Source: JAICKN01 sp036489565
GTDB lineage: Bacteria; Acidobacteriota; Terriglobia; Terriglobales; Acidobacteriaceae
Assembly: GCA_036489565.1 (NCBI GenBank)
Contig: DASXFN010000016.1
Span: 1 to 64,000 of the forward strand
DNA: 64,000 nt
Direction of reading: 5' to 3'
Each line of letters opens with the position of its first letter. Within the stretch, counting starts at the first letter, position 1. The notes beneath the pieces were generated by a model. It did not search any database and was not told the origin of the DNA. It saw only the letters and a program-made list of their open reading frames with translations. The translations under genes were made by a program, and so were the position numbers. Below, piece by piece: positions 32,901 through 40,363 of this stretch.

Positions 32901-34341
32901 GGTCATGATGAATGTAGGCGCCATAACGGCCGCGGCGGGAGGCAATTCCCTCGGAGAGCATTTCAAGAATGGCTTCGTAAGACTGCAGTGAAAGATTGCG
33001 ATACGGATAAGCGCGCCGCACTAGCGCGAACATATCATCCTCGTCCCACTCTTCAGAGGCGCAGGTGGCAACGATCTGTTGAGCGAGAATGTCGAGTGGG
33101 GCCTCAGGAATGATGAGGCGGTCCAGATCTCCTTCACGGATCGCACGGACCAGGGATGCACACTCAAGCAGATCGTCACGAGTGGTGGCGAAGAAACGCC
33201 CTTTCGGCACGGCCCCGCGCCAGTGACCTGAACGGCCTACGCGTTGCAGCGCCACGGCAATCGCACGCGGAGAGCTGATCTGCACGACAAGATCCACGGT
33301 GCCGATATCAATTCCTAGTTCGAGCGAAGCTGTAGCCACTAAAACTTTGATCTCACCATTTTTCAACTTATTTTCTGCCGTCAGGCGCAACTTGCGGGAA
33401 AGGCTGCCGTGGTGCGCAGCGACGTTGTCTTCCCCTAACCTTTCGGCAAGATTATGGGCAACACGCTCCACCAGTCGCCGCGTGTTCACGAACAGAAGGG
33501 TAGAACGATTCTGCTCGACCAGTTGCACCAACCGGTCGTAAATTTCGTCCCACATTTCATTCGTGGTAATCGGGCCGAGTTCGCTGGAGGGAACTTCGAC
33601 TGCCAGATCGAGCGTTCGCTTGTGGCCGATATTCACAATCACTGGATCTGGACGTGGTTTTTCCGCACGGCCATTGCCTGTAAGAAAGTGTGCGACTTCT
33701 TCGATGGGCTTCTGCGTGGCGGAAAGGCCGATACGCACCGGAACCCGGTGAGTAAGCGCTTCGAGTCTTTCTAAAGAAAGTGTCAGGTGTGCGCCGCGCT
33801 TGTCATCGGCCACCGCGTGGATTTCATCCACGATCACGGTTTCCACGTCACGAAGAATAGCCCGGCTCTTTTCCGCCGTTAGCAAGATATAGAGCGACTC
33901 CGGAGTCGTAACCAGAATATGCGGAGGGCATTTCAGCATTGCCCGACGGTCTGCGGCCAATGTATCGCCGGTGCGAACGGCGGTGCGAATTTTAGGCATC
34001 AAAAAGCCGCGTTGACCCGCCATCTGCAGGATTTCTCCCAGGGGGCCCTCTAGATTTTTTTGAATGTCATTGCCCAGTGCTTTGAGCGGAGAGATGTAAA
34101 GCACTTCCGTGCGGTCGCTCAGATCGCCGGCCAACGCTTTTCTCACCAGACGGTCAATGCAAGCCAGGAACGCGGCCAGCGTCTTTCCGGAGCCCGTAGG
34201 GGCCGAGATCAGCGTCGTTCGTCCCGCCAGAATGTGTGGCCACCCCTGCTCCTGTGGCTCGGTCGGTGTGCCGAACTTGCTGACAAACCACTCCTGCACC
34301 AATGGATGGGCCCATGCGAGAGAGGAGGGTATAGAGGACAT
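29956..34341 (-). CDS. lhr: Lhr-type DEAD/DEAH-box superfamily 2 helicase
   Basis: A 1461-residue ATP-dependent 3'-5' helicase of the Lhr-Core plus C-terminal domain class. Motif I APTGSGKT is at 47-54, motif II DEIH at 172-175 and motif III SAT in GLSATQ; the second RecA domain carries TLLFVNTRRLVE and QRVGRSGH. The WH and beta-barrel region (about 400-880) follows, then a long C-terminal extension (about 900-1460), present in the E. coli-type Lhr and linked in some bacteria to uracil-DNA repair. Length is close to E. coli Lhr. Stands alone. The stop at the end of a 54-base gap is unremarkable. Confidence 0.93.
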   Translation of the reverse strand: MSSIPSSLAWAHPLVQEWFVSKFGTPTEPQEQGWPHILAGRTTLISAPTGSGKTLAAFLACIDRLVRKALAGDLSDRTEVLYISPLKALGNDIQKNLEGPLGEILQMAGQRGFLMPKIRTAVRTGDTLAADRRAMLKCPPHILVTTPESLYILLTAEKSRAILRDVETVIVDEIHAVADDKRGAHLTLSLERLEALTHRVPVRIGLSATQKPIEEVAHFLTGNGRAEKPRPDPVIVNIGHKRTLDLAVEVPSSELGPITTNEMWDEIYDRLVQLVEQNRSTLLFVNTRRLVERVAHNLAERLGEDNVAAHHGSLSRKLRLTAENKLKNGEIKVLVATASLELGIDIGTVDLVVQISSPRAIAVALQRVGRSGHWRGAVPKGRFFATTRDDLLECASLVRAIREGDLDRLIIPEAPLDILAQQIVATCASEEWDEDDMFALVRRAYPYRNLSLQSYEAILEMLSEGIASRRGRYGAYIHHDRVNKKLRPRRGARLAAITSGGAIPETALFTVVAEPEGTVVGTLDEDFAVESNRDDIVLLGNASWRIRRIEGKSGRVIVEDAHGAPPTVPFWLGEAPARTQELSAHIAGLRQEISDRLPNVMATPGSRNLPEVMETVAWLQDQCGLDGSGAEQAVDYVLQGRAVLGAVPTQQTIIAERFFDEGGGMQLVIHAPFGGRVNKAWGLSLRKRFCRSFNFELQAAATDNGLNIALAEQHSFPLADVFHFLNADTVQPILEQAALASPIFGTRWRWDANRALALLRFQGGKKVPPQIQRMRSDDLLASVFPDVAACQENIEGDIKIPDHPLVDEVMKDVLTEAMDIEGLKELLRRMEDGSIRCIAVDTPVPSQFSHEILNANPYAYLDDAPLEERRARAVEMRRILPESVLEEVGKLDSAAIEQVREEAWPDVRDADELHDVLHTLVALPEKLTFAVGAGVPPIQRNPLLNWGMHYERLAQQNRVTKATVNDRIYWVAAERAETFRILFANAEFEANIPEVHTGGEARASIANRDDALLALVTGWMTHLGPITAEQMGGLLGLPSSDVEKALLRMEASGAILRGKFTDPKIEATEWCERRLLARIHRLTVATLRKQIEPVTAAQFMRWLLRWQHIAPGAQLQGERGTLDILKQLQGFEVPANAWERHVLGTRIANYDSKTLDQLCLTGAVGWGRLSPHPATLEDSAAGKRRVIPTSVAPITFFVREESAWMSPSPHQPDMDKPGSRGLSEGARGVLEFLKQRGASFFADIVRATEKLKAEVETALWELVAAGVVTADGFDNLRSLIDPKRRSGHGSGKTARPRHAAGRWAILHADPEPDRNRAVEAACWMLLKRYGVVFRDVLARESNLPKWRELQIAFRRLEDRGEIRGGRFVNGFLGEQFALPVAVESLRAARKMPATGELITISAADPLNLVGILVPGERIPAISGKYVAFRDGVPQQDAEISLPQISTHLSQSIALSGEAASG

Positions 34342-34408
34342 GGAAAGGATATTTTACCATGCTGTATTTCGTAAAATGTTCGCCTCTGGCACTAGACTAT
34401 ACAGACTA

Positions 34409-34437
34409 TTGACCGATAATAATTTGATGAATAATAA
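34409..34437 (+). promoter_or_regulatory. Promoter of the PIN-protein pair
   Basis: TTGACC (34409-34414) and TAATAA (34432-34437), 17 bases apart; AAAGGAG at 34454-34460 is the ribosome-binding site. The stretch is strongly AT-rich compared with its surroundings. Confidence 0.5.
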
Positions 34438-34464
34438 TATGATGAGTAATTTAAAGGAGTGCTG

Positions 34465-34845
34465 ATGGCCAGCCAAAGGGTTTCCGGTCTTACCAGAAAA
34501 GACATCATTTCGACTGCCCATCAGTTTCAGTGGAGACGTCAGATGCCCAAGTGGACTGTGATCGTGGATGGCCGTGAATTGCCAGCTCGGCCCCTCGTGT
34601 TGCAAGCGGCAAGAGTCCCGCCGAATGACCCGACGAATTCACACCAGGCCGTCGCGATTCTGTCAAATTGGGGCTTCGATGTCCGATATGAGGGCAAACC
34701 GGTGCAAAACGTAAATCAAAATCCAGACGAGCAAGCAGTTTTGTTGGAGCTTATTGATAGTCTTTGCGGTTGTTGCAAAGGCGGCGGCTTGATGGAAGAC
34801 AGAGAACGTGAGCACCGGATTGAAAAGGATCGATGGCCGCACTAA
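34465..34845 (+). CDS. Unclassified protein upstream of a PIN toxin, possible antitoxin
   Basis: A 126-residue soluble protein with no AbrB, RHH, MazE or Phd pattern. Visible parts: a helical N-terminus (TRKDIISTAHQFQWRRQ), then a beta-alpha segment WTVIVDGRELPARPLVLQAARVP...SHQAVAILSNWGFDVRYEG (about 30-76), which resembles a 'W.V.V.GR..Pak..l....A..iL..lGF' domain seen in scattered uncharacterised bacterial proteins, and an acidic/basic tail with CGCC. It overlaps the PIN gene by 13 bases and has the only ribosome site of the pair. Antitoxin role rests on context only. Confidence 0.55.
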   Translation: MASQRVSGLTRKDIISTAHQFQWRRQMPKWTVIVDGRELPARPLVLQAARVPPNDPTNSHQAVAILSNWGFDVRYEGKPVQNVNQNPDEQAVLLELIDSLCGCCKGGGLMEDREREHRIEKDRWPH

Positions 34846-35249
34846 GAAACTACGTGCTCGACGCCAATGCGCTGATTGATTTTCTCGGAGACGGGCCGGG
34901 GGGCGTCCGAATGAAGCATCTATTTGCCGATGCCGTGCGTGACCGGAATCCACTTCTAATGTCTGTCATCAATTGGGGAGAGGTTCTCTACCATCTCTGG
35001 CAGCGGTACGGCGAAGAATCCGCACGACAAACGATAAGTGGGATTGAACGCTTGCCCATTGAACTGGTGGATGTTGATCTACCTCTTGTAATGCAGGCTG
35101 CGGGAATCAAGGCCCATCACAAAATTCCCTATGTGGATTGCATCGCTGGAGCCTTGGCTCTTACACGGAAAGCGATCCTGGTCACCTCCGACCGTGATTT
35201 TGAAAAGTTAGGGCGTCGCATTCAGGTTTTGTGGCTCGCGCGTCCCTGA
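34833..35249 (+). CDS. PIN-domain ribonuclease, VapC-like toxin
   Basis: A 138-residue PIN domain. The four acidic active-site residues are visible: Asp10 (YVLDANALIDFL), Glu50 (NWGEVLYH), Asp102 (IPYVDCIAGALAL) and Asp120/Asp122 (LVTSDRDFEKLG). This metal-dependent RNase fold is typical of VapC toxins that cleave tRNA or rRNA. It overlaps the preceding gene, whose product does not look like a normal VapB. Substrate unknown. Confidence 0.85.
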   Translation: MAALRNYVLDANALIDFLGDGPGGVRMKHLFADAVRDRNPLLMSVINWGEVLYHLWQRYGEESARQTISGIERLPIELVDVDLPLVMQAAGIKAHHKIPYVDCIAGALALTRKAILVTSDRDFEKLGRRIQVLWLARP

Positions 35250-35273
35250 AGCGCGAATGCTAAAATCTCCGCA

Positions 35274-35912
35274 ATGACCAAATCAAAATCTGCCATAGCC
35301 CGCGCAAAAAAAATCAAACTGCTGCTTTTCGATGTGGATGGCGTCCTCACGGACGGCAAGCTTTTCATCTTTCCCGCGCCAGCGGGAACGCAGCAGAGTG
35401 TATTGGAGCAATCCGCGAAGCACGGGGGCAGTGGCGGCTTCGGGTTGCACAGCCAGACATTGATTGAAGCGAAAGGCTTCCACGCGCATGACGGCACAGC
35501 TATCTCGCTGGCGCGGGCGGCCGGGATCAAGACTGGACTGATAACCAAGCGCATTTCAGAAACCGTCGCGCTCCGCGCGCGCGATTTAAGGCTGGAACAC
35601 GTACACCAGGGAATTCAGGACAAGAAGACTGTCTTTGAGCAGATTCTGAAGCAGGAAGGGCTCTCCGCCAGCGAAGCGGCCTTTGTCGGCGACGACGTGA
35701 TCGATTTGCCGGTCATGTGGAATTGCGGGTTTGCCATCGCCGTGGCCAATGCCCGGGCGGAGGTAAAGCGCGACGCACACTATGTGACGCCGAATTCAGG
35801 CGGGAACGGCGCACTCCGCGACGCAGTCGAATACATTTTGAAAGCGCAGGGAAAGTGGAAGCAGGCTGTGACCAGCTACATCGGAGAAAGAAGCAAGGAC
35901 AGCGTGCAGTAA
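35274..35912 (+). CDS. HAD-family phosphatase, KdsC-like
   Basis: A 212-residue Cof/KdsC-type (HAD subclass C0) hydrolase. Asp20-x-Asp22 (LLFDVDGVLTDG), the second motif LITKRIS near residue 82 and GDDVIDLPVM near 137-146 are in place; the C-terminal SGGNGALRDAVEYILKAQG is typical of KDO-8-phosphate phosphatase. Compared with standard KdsC it carries about 25 extra residues after the first motif (about 30-62, with a GGSGGFG stretch). TAAAAT at 35261-35266 lies seven bases before the ATG without a ribosome site, so probably leaderless. A kdsD-like gene lies at 41739-42728, so a KDO role is plausible, though the insert may signal another sugar. Confidence 0.75.
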   Translation: MTKSKSAIARAKKIKLLLFDVDGVLTDGKLFIFPAPAGTQQSVLEQSAKHGGSGGFGLHSQTLIEAKGFHAHDGTAISLARAAGIKTGLITKRISETVALRARDLRLEHVHQGIQDKKTVFEQILKQEGLSASEAAFVGDDVIDLPVMWNCGFAIAVANARAEVKRDAHYVTPNSGGNGALRDAVEYILKAQGKWKQAVTSYIGERSKDSVQ

Positions 35913-35984
35913 TTCCGGTGGCGCAAATCCGGAATACGTCCAAACCCGAGCAGAAATACGAAAATCCCTACCCGAAATATCACC

Positions 35985-36031
35985 CCCACCGGCTGTTTGC
36001 TTGGGGCGTGCTCGGGTCAACAGCCGGTGGG
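35985..36031. repeat. 13-bp inverted repeat downstream of the KdsC-like gene
   Basis: CCCACCGGCTGTT (35985-35997) and AACAGCCGGTGGG (36019-36031), perfect arms with a 21-base loop. No T-run nearby. The rest of 35913-36208 has no gene and is AT-rich around 36060-36130. Confidence 0.6.
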
Positions 36032-36208
36032 CTACCGTTTCTCCTTACTCACCCTGTTGTTTTCAGGAGCAATTATTTATATAGAAACACAAAATGCGAG
36101 AAAAGTTGTTTTTTAAATAATTCTTTTTTGGGGTCTTCAGAAAGATCATGGGACTTCCGGCTTTTGCCTGGCAGGCCCGTCTTTTGCATAATCGTTTGAA
36201 TCTGGAGA

Positions 36209-37009
36209 TTAATTCGGCAAAGCGGCCGGGCGATTTGCCATCAATTCCGCAAAGCGTGGGTTTTTTCGCAGATTTGCGAATTCTTCATCTTTGTAAACGG
36301 CGTTGATTTCCTTATAGCCGTTTTCCATAGCGCGCCGTAGACACAGTAGCGCCCGGTCCGAATCTCCGCTTTTGGCATACAATTTGGCCAAAACGTACTG
36401 GAAACGGGCGCGGTCCTGGGGCGACGACATTTGTGCGGCTATGCCGAATCGCGAAGGTCGCAAGAATAAATCCGGATCGAGTTGCAAGGCGTGGCCGTAA
36501 GCTTCATTGGCCTGCGCCCATTTCTTTTCTGAGAAATAGACGGCACCCAAATTGCTATAAAAGGAAGCGTCATCCTCCAACTTAATGGCTTTCTTATATT
36601 CTTTTGCCGCGCCGCCGTATTTTCGTTCTTCATAACGTGCCGCGCCCAGATTATTGTGCGCGGCTGCCATTTTCGGATCTAGCTTTATCGCGCGTTGGAA
36701 ATAGTGGACGCTTTCGCCAACGCGTTCACCCTGCAACTCCGACATACCGGCTTTGTTGTTGAGCTTGGCGGAATCAGGATCTTTTCGCAGCGCCGCCCGG
36801 TAAAAATCCAGCGCATCAAAAAATAACTTTTGTTCCCGAAGGCGGTCTCCCTGGCGTTCTAGTTCCTCCGCGGTCGCATTTGCCGAGGGAACAGTCATAG
36901 GCTGGATGATAGGCGGCTTTACCTGCAAACGGTCAGTGGGACTCTCTTGGGCGTAAACAAGAGGAACTTGCAGAGCGAACGCCAGCGCCCAGACGGATAG
37001 ACGGGCCAT
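36209..37009 (-). CDS. Periplasmic TPR-repeat protein
   Basis: A 266-residue exported protein. A signal peptide (about 1-20, MARLSVWALAFALQVPLVYA), a proline-rich linker, then five or so TPR units (about 45-210: ERQGDRLREQKLFFDALDFYRAALRKDP; NNKAGMSELQGERVGESVHYFQRAIKLDP; NNLGAARYEERKYGGAAKEYKKAIKLE; SNLGAVYFSEKKWAQANEAYGHALQLDP; VLAKLYAKSGDSDRALLCLRRAMENG). It binds partner proteins by TPR; the partner is not known. It follows the penicillin-binding protein gene on the same strand by 77 bases, so a role in wall assembly is possible but unproven. Confidence 0.8.
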   Translation of the reverse strand: MARLSVWALAFALQVPLVYAQESPTDRLQVKPPIIQPMTVPSANATAEELERQGDRLREQKLFFDALDFYRAALRKDPDSAKLNNKAGMSELQGERVGESVHYFQRAIKLDPKMAAAHNNLGAARYEERKYGGAAKEYKKAIKLEDDASFYSNLGAVYFSEKKWAQANEAYGHALQLDPDLFLRPSRFGIAAQMSSPQDRARFQYVLAKLYAKSGDSDRALLCLRRAMENGYKEINAVYKDEEFANLRKNPRFAELMANRPAALPN

Positions 37010-37086
37010 AAATGCCTCCCGATAGCGGCTCGAGCATAGCCGCTGTCATCAATCCTATTCAAGCCCAAACTTCTCAATCTGGATGG

Positions 37087-39645
37087 TCATTGCGGATTAC
37101 TTCCGTTGTCCTTTGAGGGCTTGGATGAGGAATTAGACGACTTGTCATCTCTAAAGATATCCCCGATCTTGCCCAATATTCCCTTTTTCTTTTGCGGATC
37201 GCTGCTCTGAGCGGCCGCCGGTTGCTGTGCGATACCCGCGGGAGGCAGGGGTTTTTGCGTGCCAAGGCCGAAAACCCTAGAAAAGAAACCCTTCACGCCC
37301 TGCTGATCGCACGTCTGGCCGGGCTCTGTCCCGGTAAGGAAGGCCACGGTGTAGTCGTCCGGGCAGGCCGGGGTGGCGAGAAGGTTGGTCGCTTTGTCGA
37401 GTTGCACATCCACGACGCCATTTGGCTGGGTAAATGGCTTCACGTCGGAATACTCAGGCAGGGCGATTGCCTTTTTCATGAATTCGGCCCAGATGGGCGC
37501 GGCCGTTTGCGAACCGCTCAAATGGAGGTCGCTATAGTCGTCAAACCCGACCCAAACTATGCACAATAGATTGCTGGTGTAGCCGGCAAACCAGCCATCG
37601 TGAGAGCTGCCGGTCTTGCCGGCGGCTGGCGCGGTAAACCCGCCCGCGCGAACTCCAAAAGCAGTTCCGAAATTCAGCACGCCTTCCATCATGTTGGTCA
37701 TTACGTAAGCGACCCGGGGATCGAGCACCGTTTTTCGCTCGGAATGGAAATCCAGCACGGAATCTCCGGTTGCGGTGCGCACGGAATTGACCAGGGTGGG
37801 TGTGATCTTGACTCCGCTGTTCGAAAAGACCGTATACGCGGAGGCCATTTCCAGTGGAGTGGCGTCATAGGAGCCCAGCGCCATTGCAGGTGTGGGTTTT
37901 ACGGAGGTGATGCCCGCTGCTCGAGCCAGGTCAGCCACTTTCTCATAGCCGACATCTTCCGCGAGTTTGACGGTGGCATTGTTAAGCGAAAGCGCAAGCG
38001 CATAACGCGCAGTCACCTGGCCAAGATATTTCTCCTCGTAATTTCGCGGTTCATAAATCTGGTCGCCATAAGCGAAAGTGGTGGGCTCGTCCTCGAGCAT
38101 GGTGGCGGGGGTAAAGACTGGATTGCTCCCATCAAGGCCAGTGTTGATGGCTGCGGCATAAACGAACGGCTTGAAAATGGAGCCTGTGGGGCGGCTCGCC
38201 ACGGCATGGTCTAACTGGCTGAAGGCATAGTTCCTCCCGCCGACCAAGGCCAACACTTCGCCGGTGTGGGGATCCATTGCGACCAGCGCCACCTGTGCGT
38301 CTGGGCCGGACGAGACTGTGGTTTCATATTTGTTCCTGCCCACGCGCACGCGTTTCGTGCGGCGCTTTTTCACCAACTGGTCCACCAGCTTCATGCCGCT
38401 CTCTACGGCTTGCGCCGCGGCCTTTTGCAGGCTGGGATCGATCGTCGTGTAGATGCGGTATTGCTGATCGTTCATTTCATGTTCGTTCACCTTGCTGACG
38501 ACGGTATCCCGGACTAGATCGACAAAATAGGGCGCATCGCTGGCCTCCACGTTCGGAGGCGCAAGTTTCAATGGCGTGGCTTTTGCCTTTTCCGCTTGTT
38601 CCCTGGTGATGTCATGCGTTTCCAACATGGTTTCTATCACCAGGTTCCGGCGTTCCAGCGCGCGTTCGGGGTGCCTGTAGGGAGACAAATAGCTGGGGCG
38701 CTGAATAATTCCGGCAATCAGCGCGGCTTCCGGCAAAGTAATGTCTTTGAGATCTTTGTTGAAGTAGGAACGCGAGGCCTCGGCAAAACCATTGATGGTG
38801 AATGAGCCGCGCTGGCCCAAATTTACCCAGTTCGCGTACATCTCGAAGATCTGCTGTTTGGTGAACTTCTGTTCCAGTTCTTCCGCGATCAGCATCTCCG
38901 TGAGCTTACGTTTGATGGTTTTTTGAGGAGTAAGAAAGAAGCCGCGGGCCAGCTGCATGGTGAGAGTGGAGCCACCTTGTTCGCGCCGCTGGTGGATGAC
39001 ATCGCCCCAGAACGCTTCCGCCATGCGCACGAAATTCACTCCGCTATGCTCGAAAAATCTCCGGTCCTCAATGGAAACTACGGATTCCACCATCACTTTG
39101 GGGATTTGGTTATACCTCACCACCTGGCGCTTGGAACGCCCCGCGTCAAACATCGAGGTGATCATCACGGGCTCGAGTTCATAAGCTTGCAGGTCCCCGG
39201 CCCTGCCGGTGATGCTGGCCACTTTTTCGTCAGTAAAGCGGATGGTTGCGGGTTCGGGGCTGTGATACGACTGGGGGCCGGGAGACACTACGATTCCATC
39301 TTTGATAAGACGGTAGGTCCCCAGTTGCGATTGGCCATCAACCTCTGAATAACCCGCGCCGCGGAGTTCCGCTGCGATTTCCTTTGGGGAAGATTCTTCT
39401 CCCAGACGAACGGTGCGGGGAAGCGCATAAATTTTTGCTGAGTTGCTGAATATTGGATTCTGGAAGCGAGCCTGAATAATGTGGTCGTACTTCACATAGA
39501 AGTAGGAAAAAAAAGCGACGCCTATCACCGCAAGAACCAGAAACACAGCGACGCCAATTTTTAGAATCGGATCGCGCGACCAGGCGCGCTTCCCAGTGCT
39601 TGGTGCGCCGTCCTGTTTCTTCGGGATTCTTAGTTTAATGGCCAC
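37087..39645 (-). CDS. Bifunctional penicillin-binding protein (class A, PBP1b-like)
   Basis: An 852-residue inner-membrane peptidoglycan synthase. One TM segment (about 29-51), then a UB2H-like region (about 70-150), then the GT51 glycosyltransferase with the catalytic-Glu element EDRRFFEHSGVNF and GGSTLTMQLARGFFLTPQKT, and finally a transpeptidase with SxxK (SIFK in RPTGSIFKPFVY), SxN (SLNNATVK) and KTG (AGKTGSSHDGWF). A Pro/Ser-rich C-tail follows. GTG start. The UB2H-like region suggests the MrcB type, which needs an outer-membrane lipoprotein activator. Confidence 0.92.
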   Translation of the reverse strand: MAIKLRIPKKQDGAPSTGKRAWSRDPILKIGVAVFLVLAVIGVAFFSYFYVKYDHIIQARFQNPIFSNSAKIYALPRTVRLGEESSPKEIAAELRGAGYSEVDGQSQLGTYRLIKDGIVVSPGPQSYHSPEPATIRFTDEKVASITGRAGDLQAYELEPVMITSMFDAGRSKRQVVRYNQIPKVMVESVVSIEDRRFFEHSGVNFVRMAEAFWGDVIHQRREQGGSTLTMQLARGFFLTPQKTIKRKLTEMLIAEELEQKFTKQQIFEMYANWVNLGQRGSFTINGFAEASRSYFNKDLKDITLPEAALIAGIIQRPSYLSPYRHPERALERRNLVIETMLETHDITREQAEKAKATPLKLAPPNVEASDAPYFVDLVRDTVVSKVNEHEMNDQQYRIYTTIDPSLQKAAAQAVESGMKLVDQLVKKRRTKRVRVGRNKYETTVSSGPDAQVALVAMDPHTGEVLALVGGRNYAFSQLDHAVASRPTGSIFKPFVYAAAINTGLDGSNPVFTPATMLEDEPTTFAYGDQIYEPRNYEEKYLGQVTARYALALSLNNATVKLAEDVGYEKVADLARAAGITSVKPTPAMALGSYDATPLEMASAYTVFSNSGVKITPTLVNSVRTATGDSVLDFHSERKTVLDPRVAYVMTNMMEGVLNFGTAFGVRAGGFTAPAAGKTGSSHDGWFAGYTSNLLCIVWVGFDDYSDLHLSGSQTAAPIWAEFMKKAIALPEYSDVKPFTQPNGVVDVQLDKATNLLATPACPDDYTVAFLTGTEPGQTCDQQGVKGFFSRVFGLGTQKPLPPAGIAQQPAAAQSSDPQKKKGILGKIGDIFRDDKSSNSSSKPSKDNGSNPQ

Positions 39646-39826
39646 AGTAGTGGTCGGCTCGCACGGTTCGCCTTGGCGATCTTATTTCCGTGAGGTATCC
39701 GAAAGATGATTATAGATATTTTATCGGAGTTTTTGGTCTGCTCCCGTCGCCGCAGCGGTGGCAATGCAGATGCATTCTCTGATTAAGATGCGTGACAGGG
39801 TTGCCACGCTGGATGACCGTCGCAGA

Positions 39827-40183
39827 TCAGTAAAAACCCTTATTCGTGGAAGAGGGATTGAAGTGCAGGTCAAATGGATAGATCGGCGCGCTGATATGAA
39901 CATCGTATTTGACGTCAATCGAAACCGATCCCGTCCCCATGCCGCCGGAGCGCACTACTTTGACATTGGGCTCGGTGATCGGGATGTCGTATTGTTTTGC
40001 ATCGGTGATAACCTGGGCCCGAATGTCGTCTTCAGACATTGGCTTGTAGGTACTGTCTAATGCTTCGCGGGTGATGGTGTCTTGAAATTCGTAGTTCGAA
40101 TAGTAAGGAGGGACGACCTCAATGCCGAGATAAATGACCGCTACGATGACAGCGATTCCAAGAATAAGCTTTATCGTATCCAT
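39827..40183 (-). CDS. Small membrane-anchored protein, DUF4845-like
   Basis: A 118-residue protein with one N-terminal TM helix (about 5-22, LILGIAVIVAVIYLGIEVV) followed by a periplasmic beta-rich domain (YYSNYEFQDTITREALDSTYKP...IDVKYDVHISAPIYPFDLHFNP). The pattern, a single anchor plus a short 'I.V.Y....f...FDL.F.p' strand, resembles DUF4845 proteins often found next to signal peptidase genes. No such gene is adjacent here. Function unknown. Confidence 0.65.
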   Translation of the reverse strand: MDTIKLILGIAVIVAVIYLGIEVVPPYYSNYEFQDTITREALDSTYKPMSEDDIRAQVITDAKQYDIPITEPNVKVVRSGGMGTGSVSIDVKYDVHISAPIYPFDLHFNPSSTNKGFY

Positions 40184-40363
40184 GCTGCTCCAACCGCCCC
40201 AAGAAACCTAAAACTCCAACAATCAGCTACAAATGATTCCCCGATTAACCCGGATAGTAGCATCGCGGATTTCTGGTGTCGAGACGCAGCATGCGGCTGA
40301 GATACCTTTGGTAACTTGAAACGCCAGTGGATCCGAAGAAGGGTTGCGAATTGCGATATCCAG

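Noticed and set aside
32200..32991. Plus-strand 263-codon frame opposite lhr
   Set aside because: Lies wholly inside the lhr helicase gene on the other strand; no family pattern.
35717..36199. 160-codon frame running past the KdsC-like gene
   Set aside because: First half is a shifted reading of the phosphatase; the tail (WGVLGSTAGGLPFLL) looks protein-like but has no start site or ribosome site of its own.
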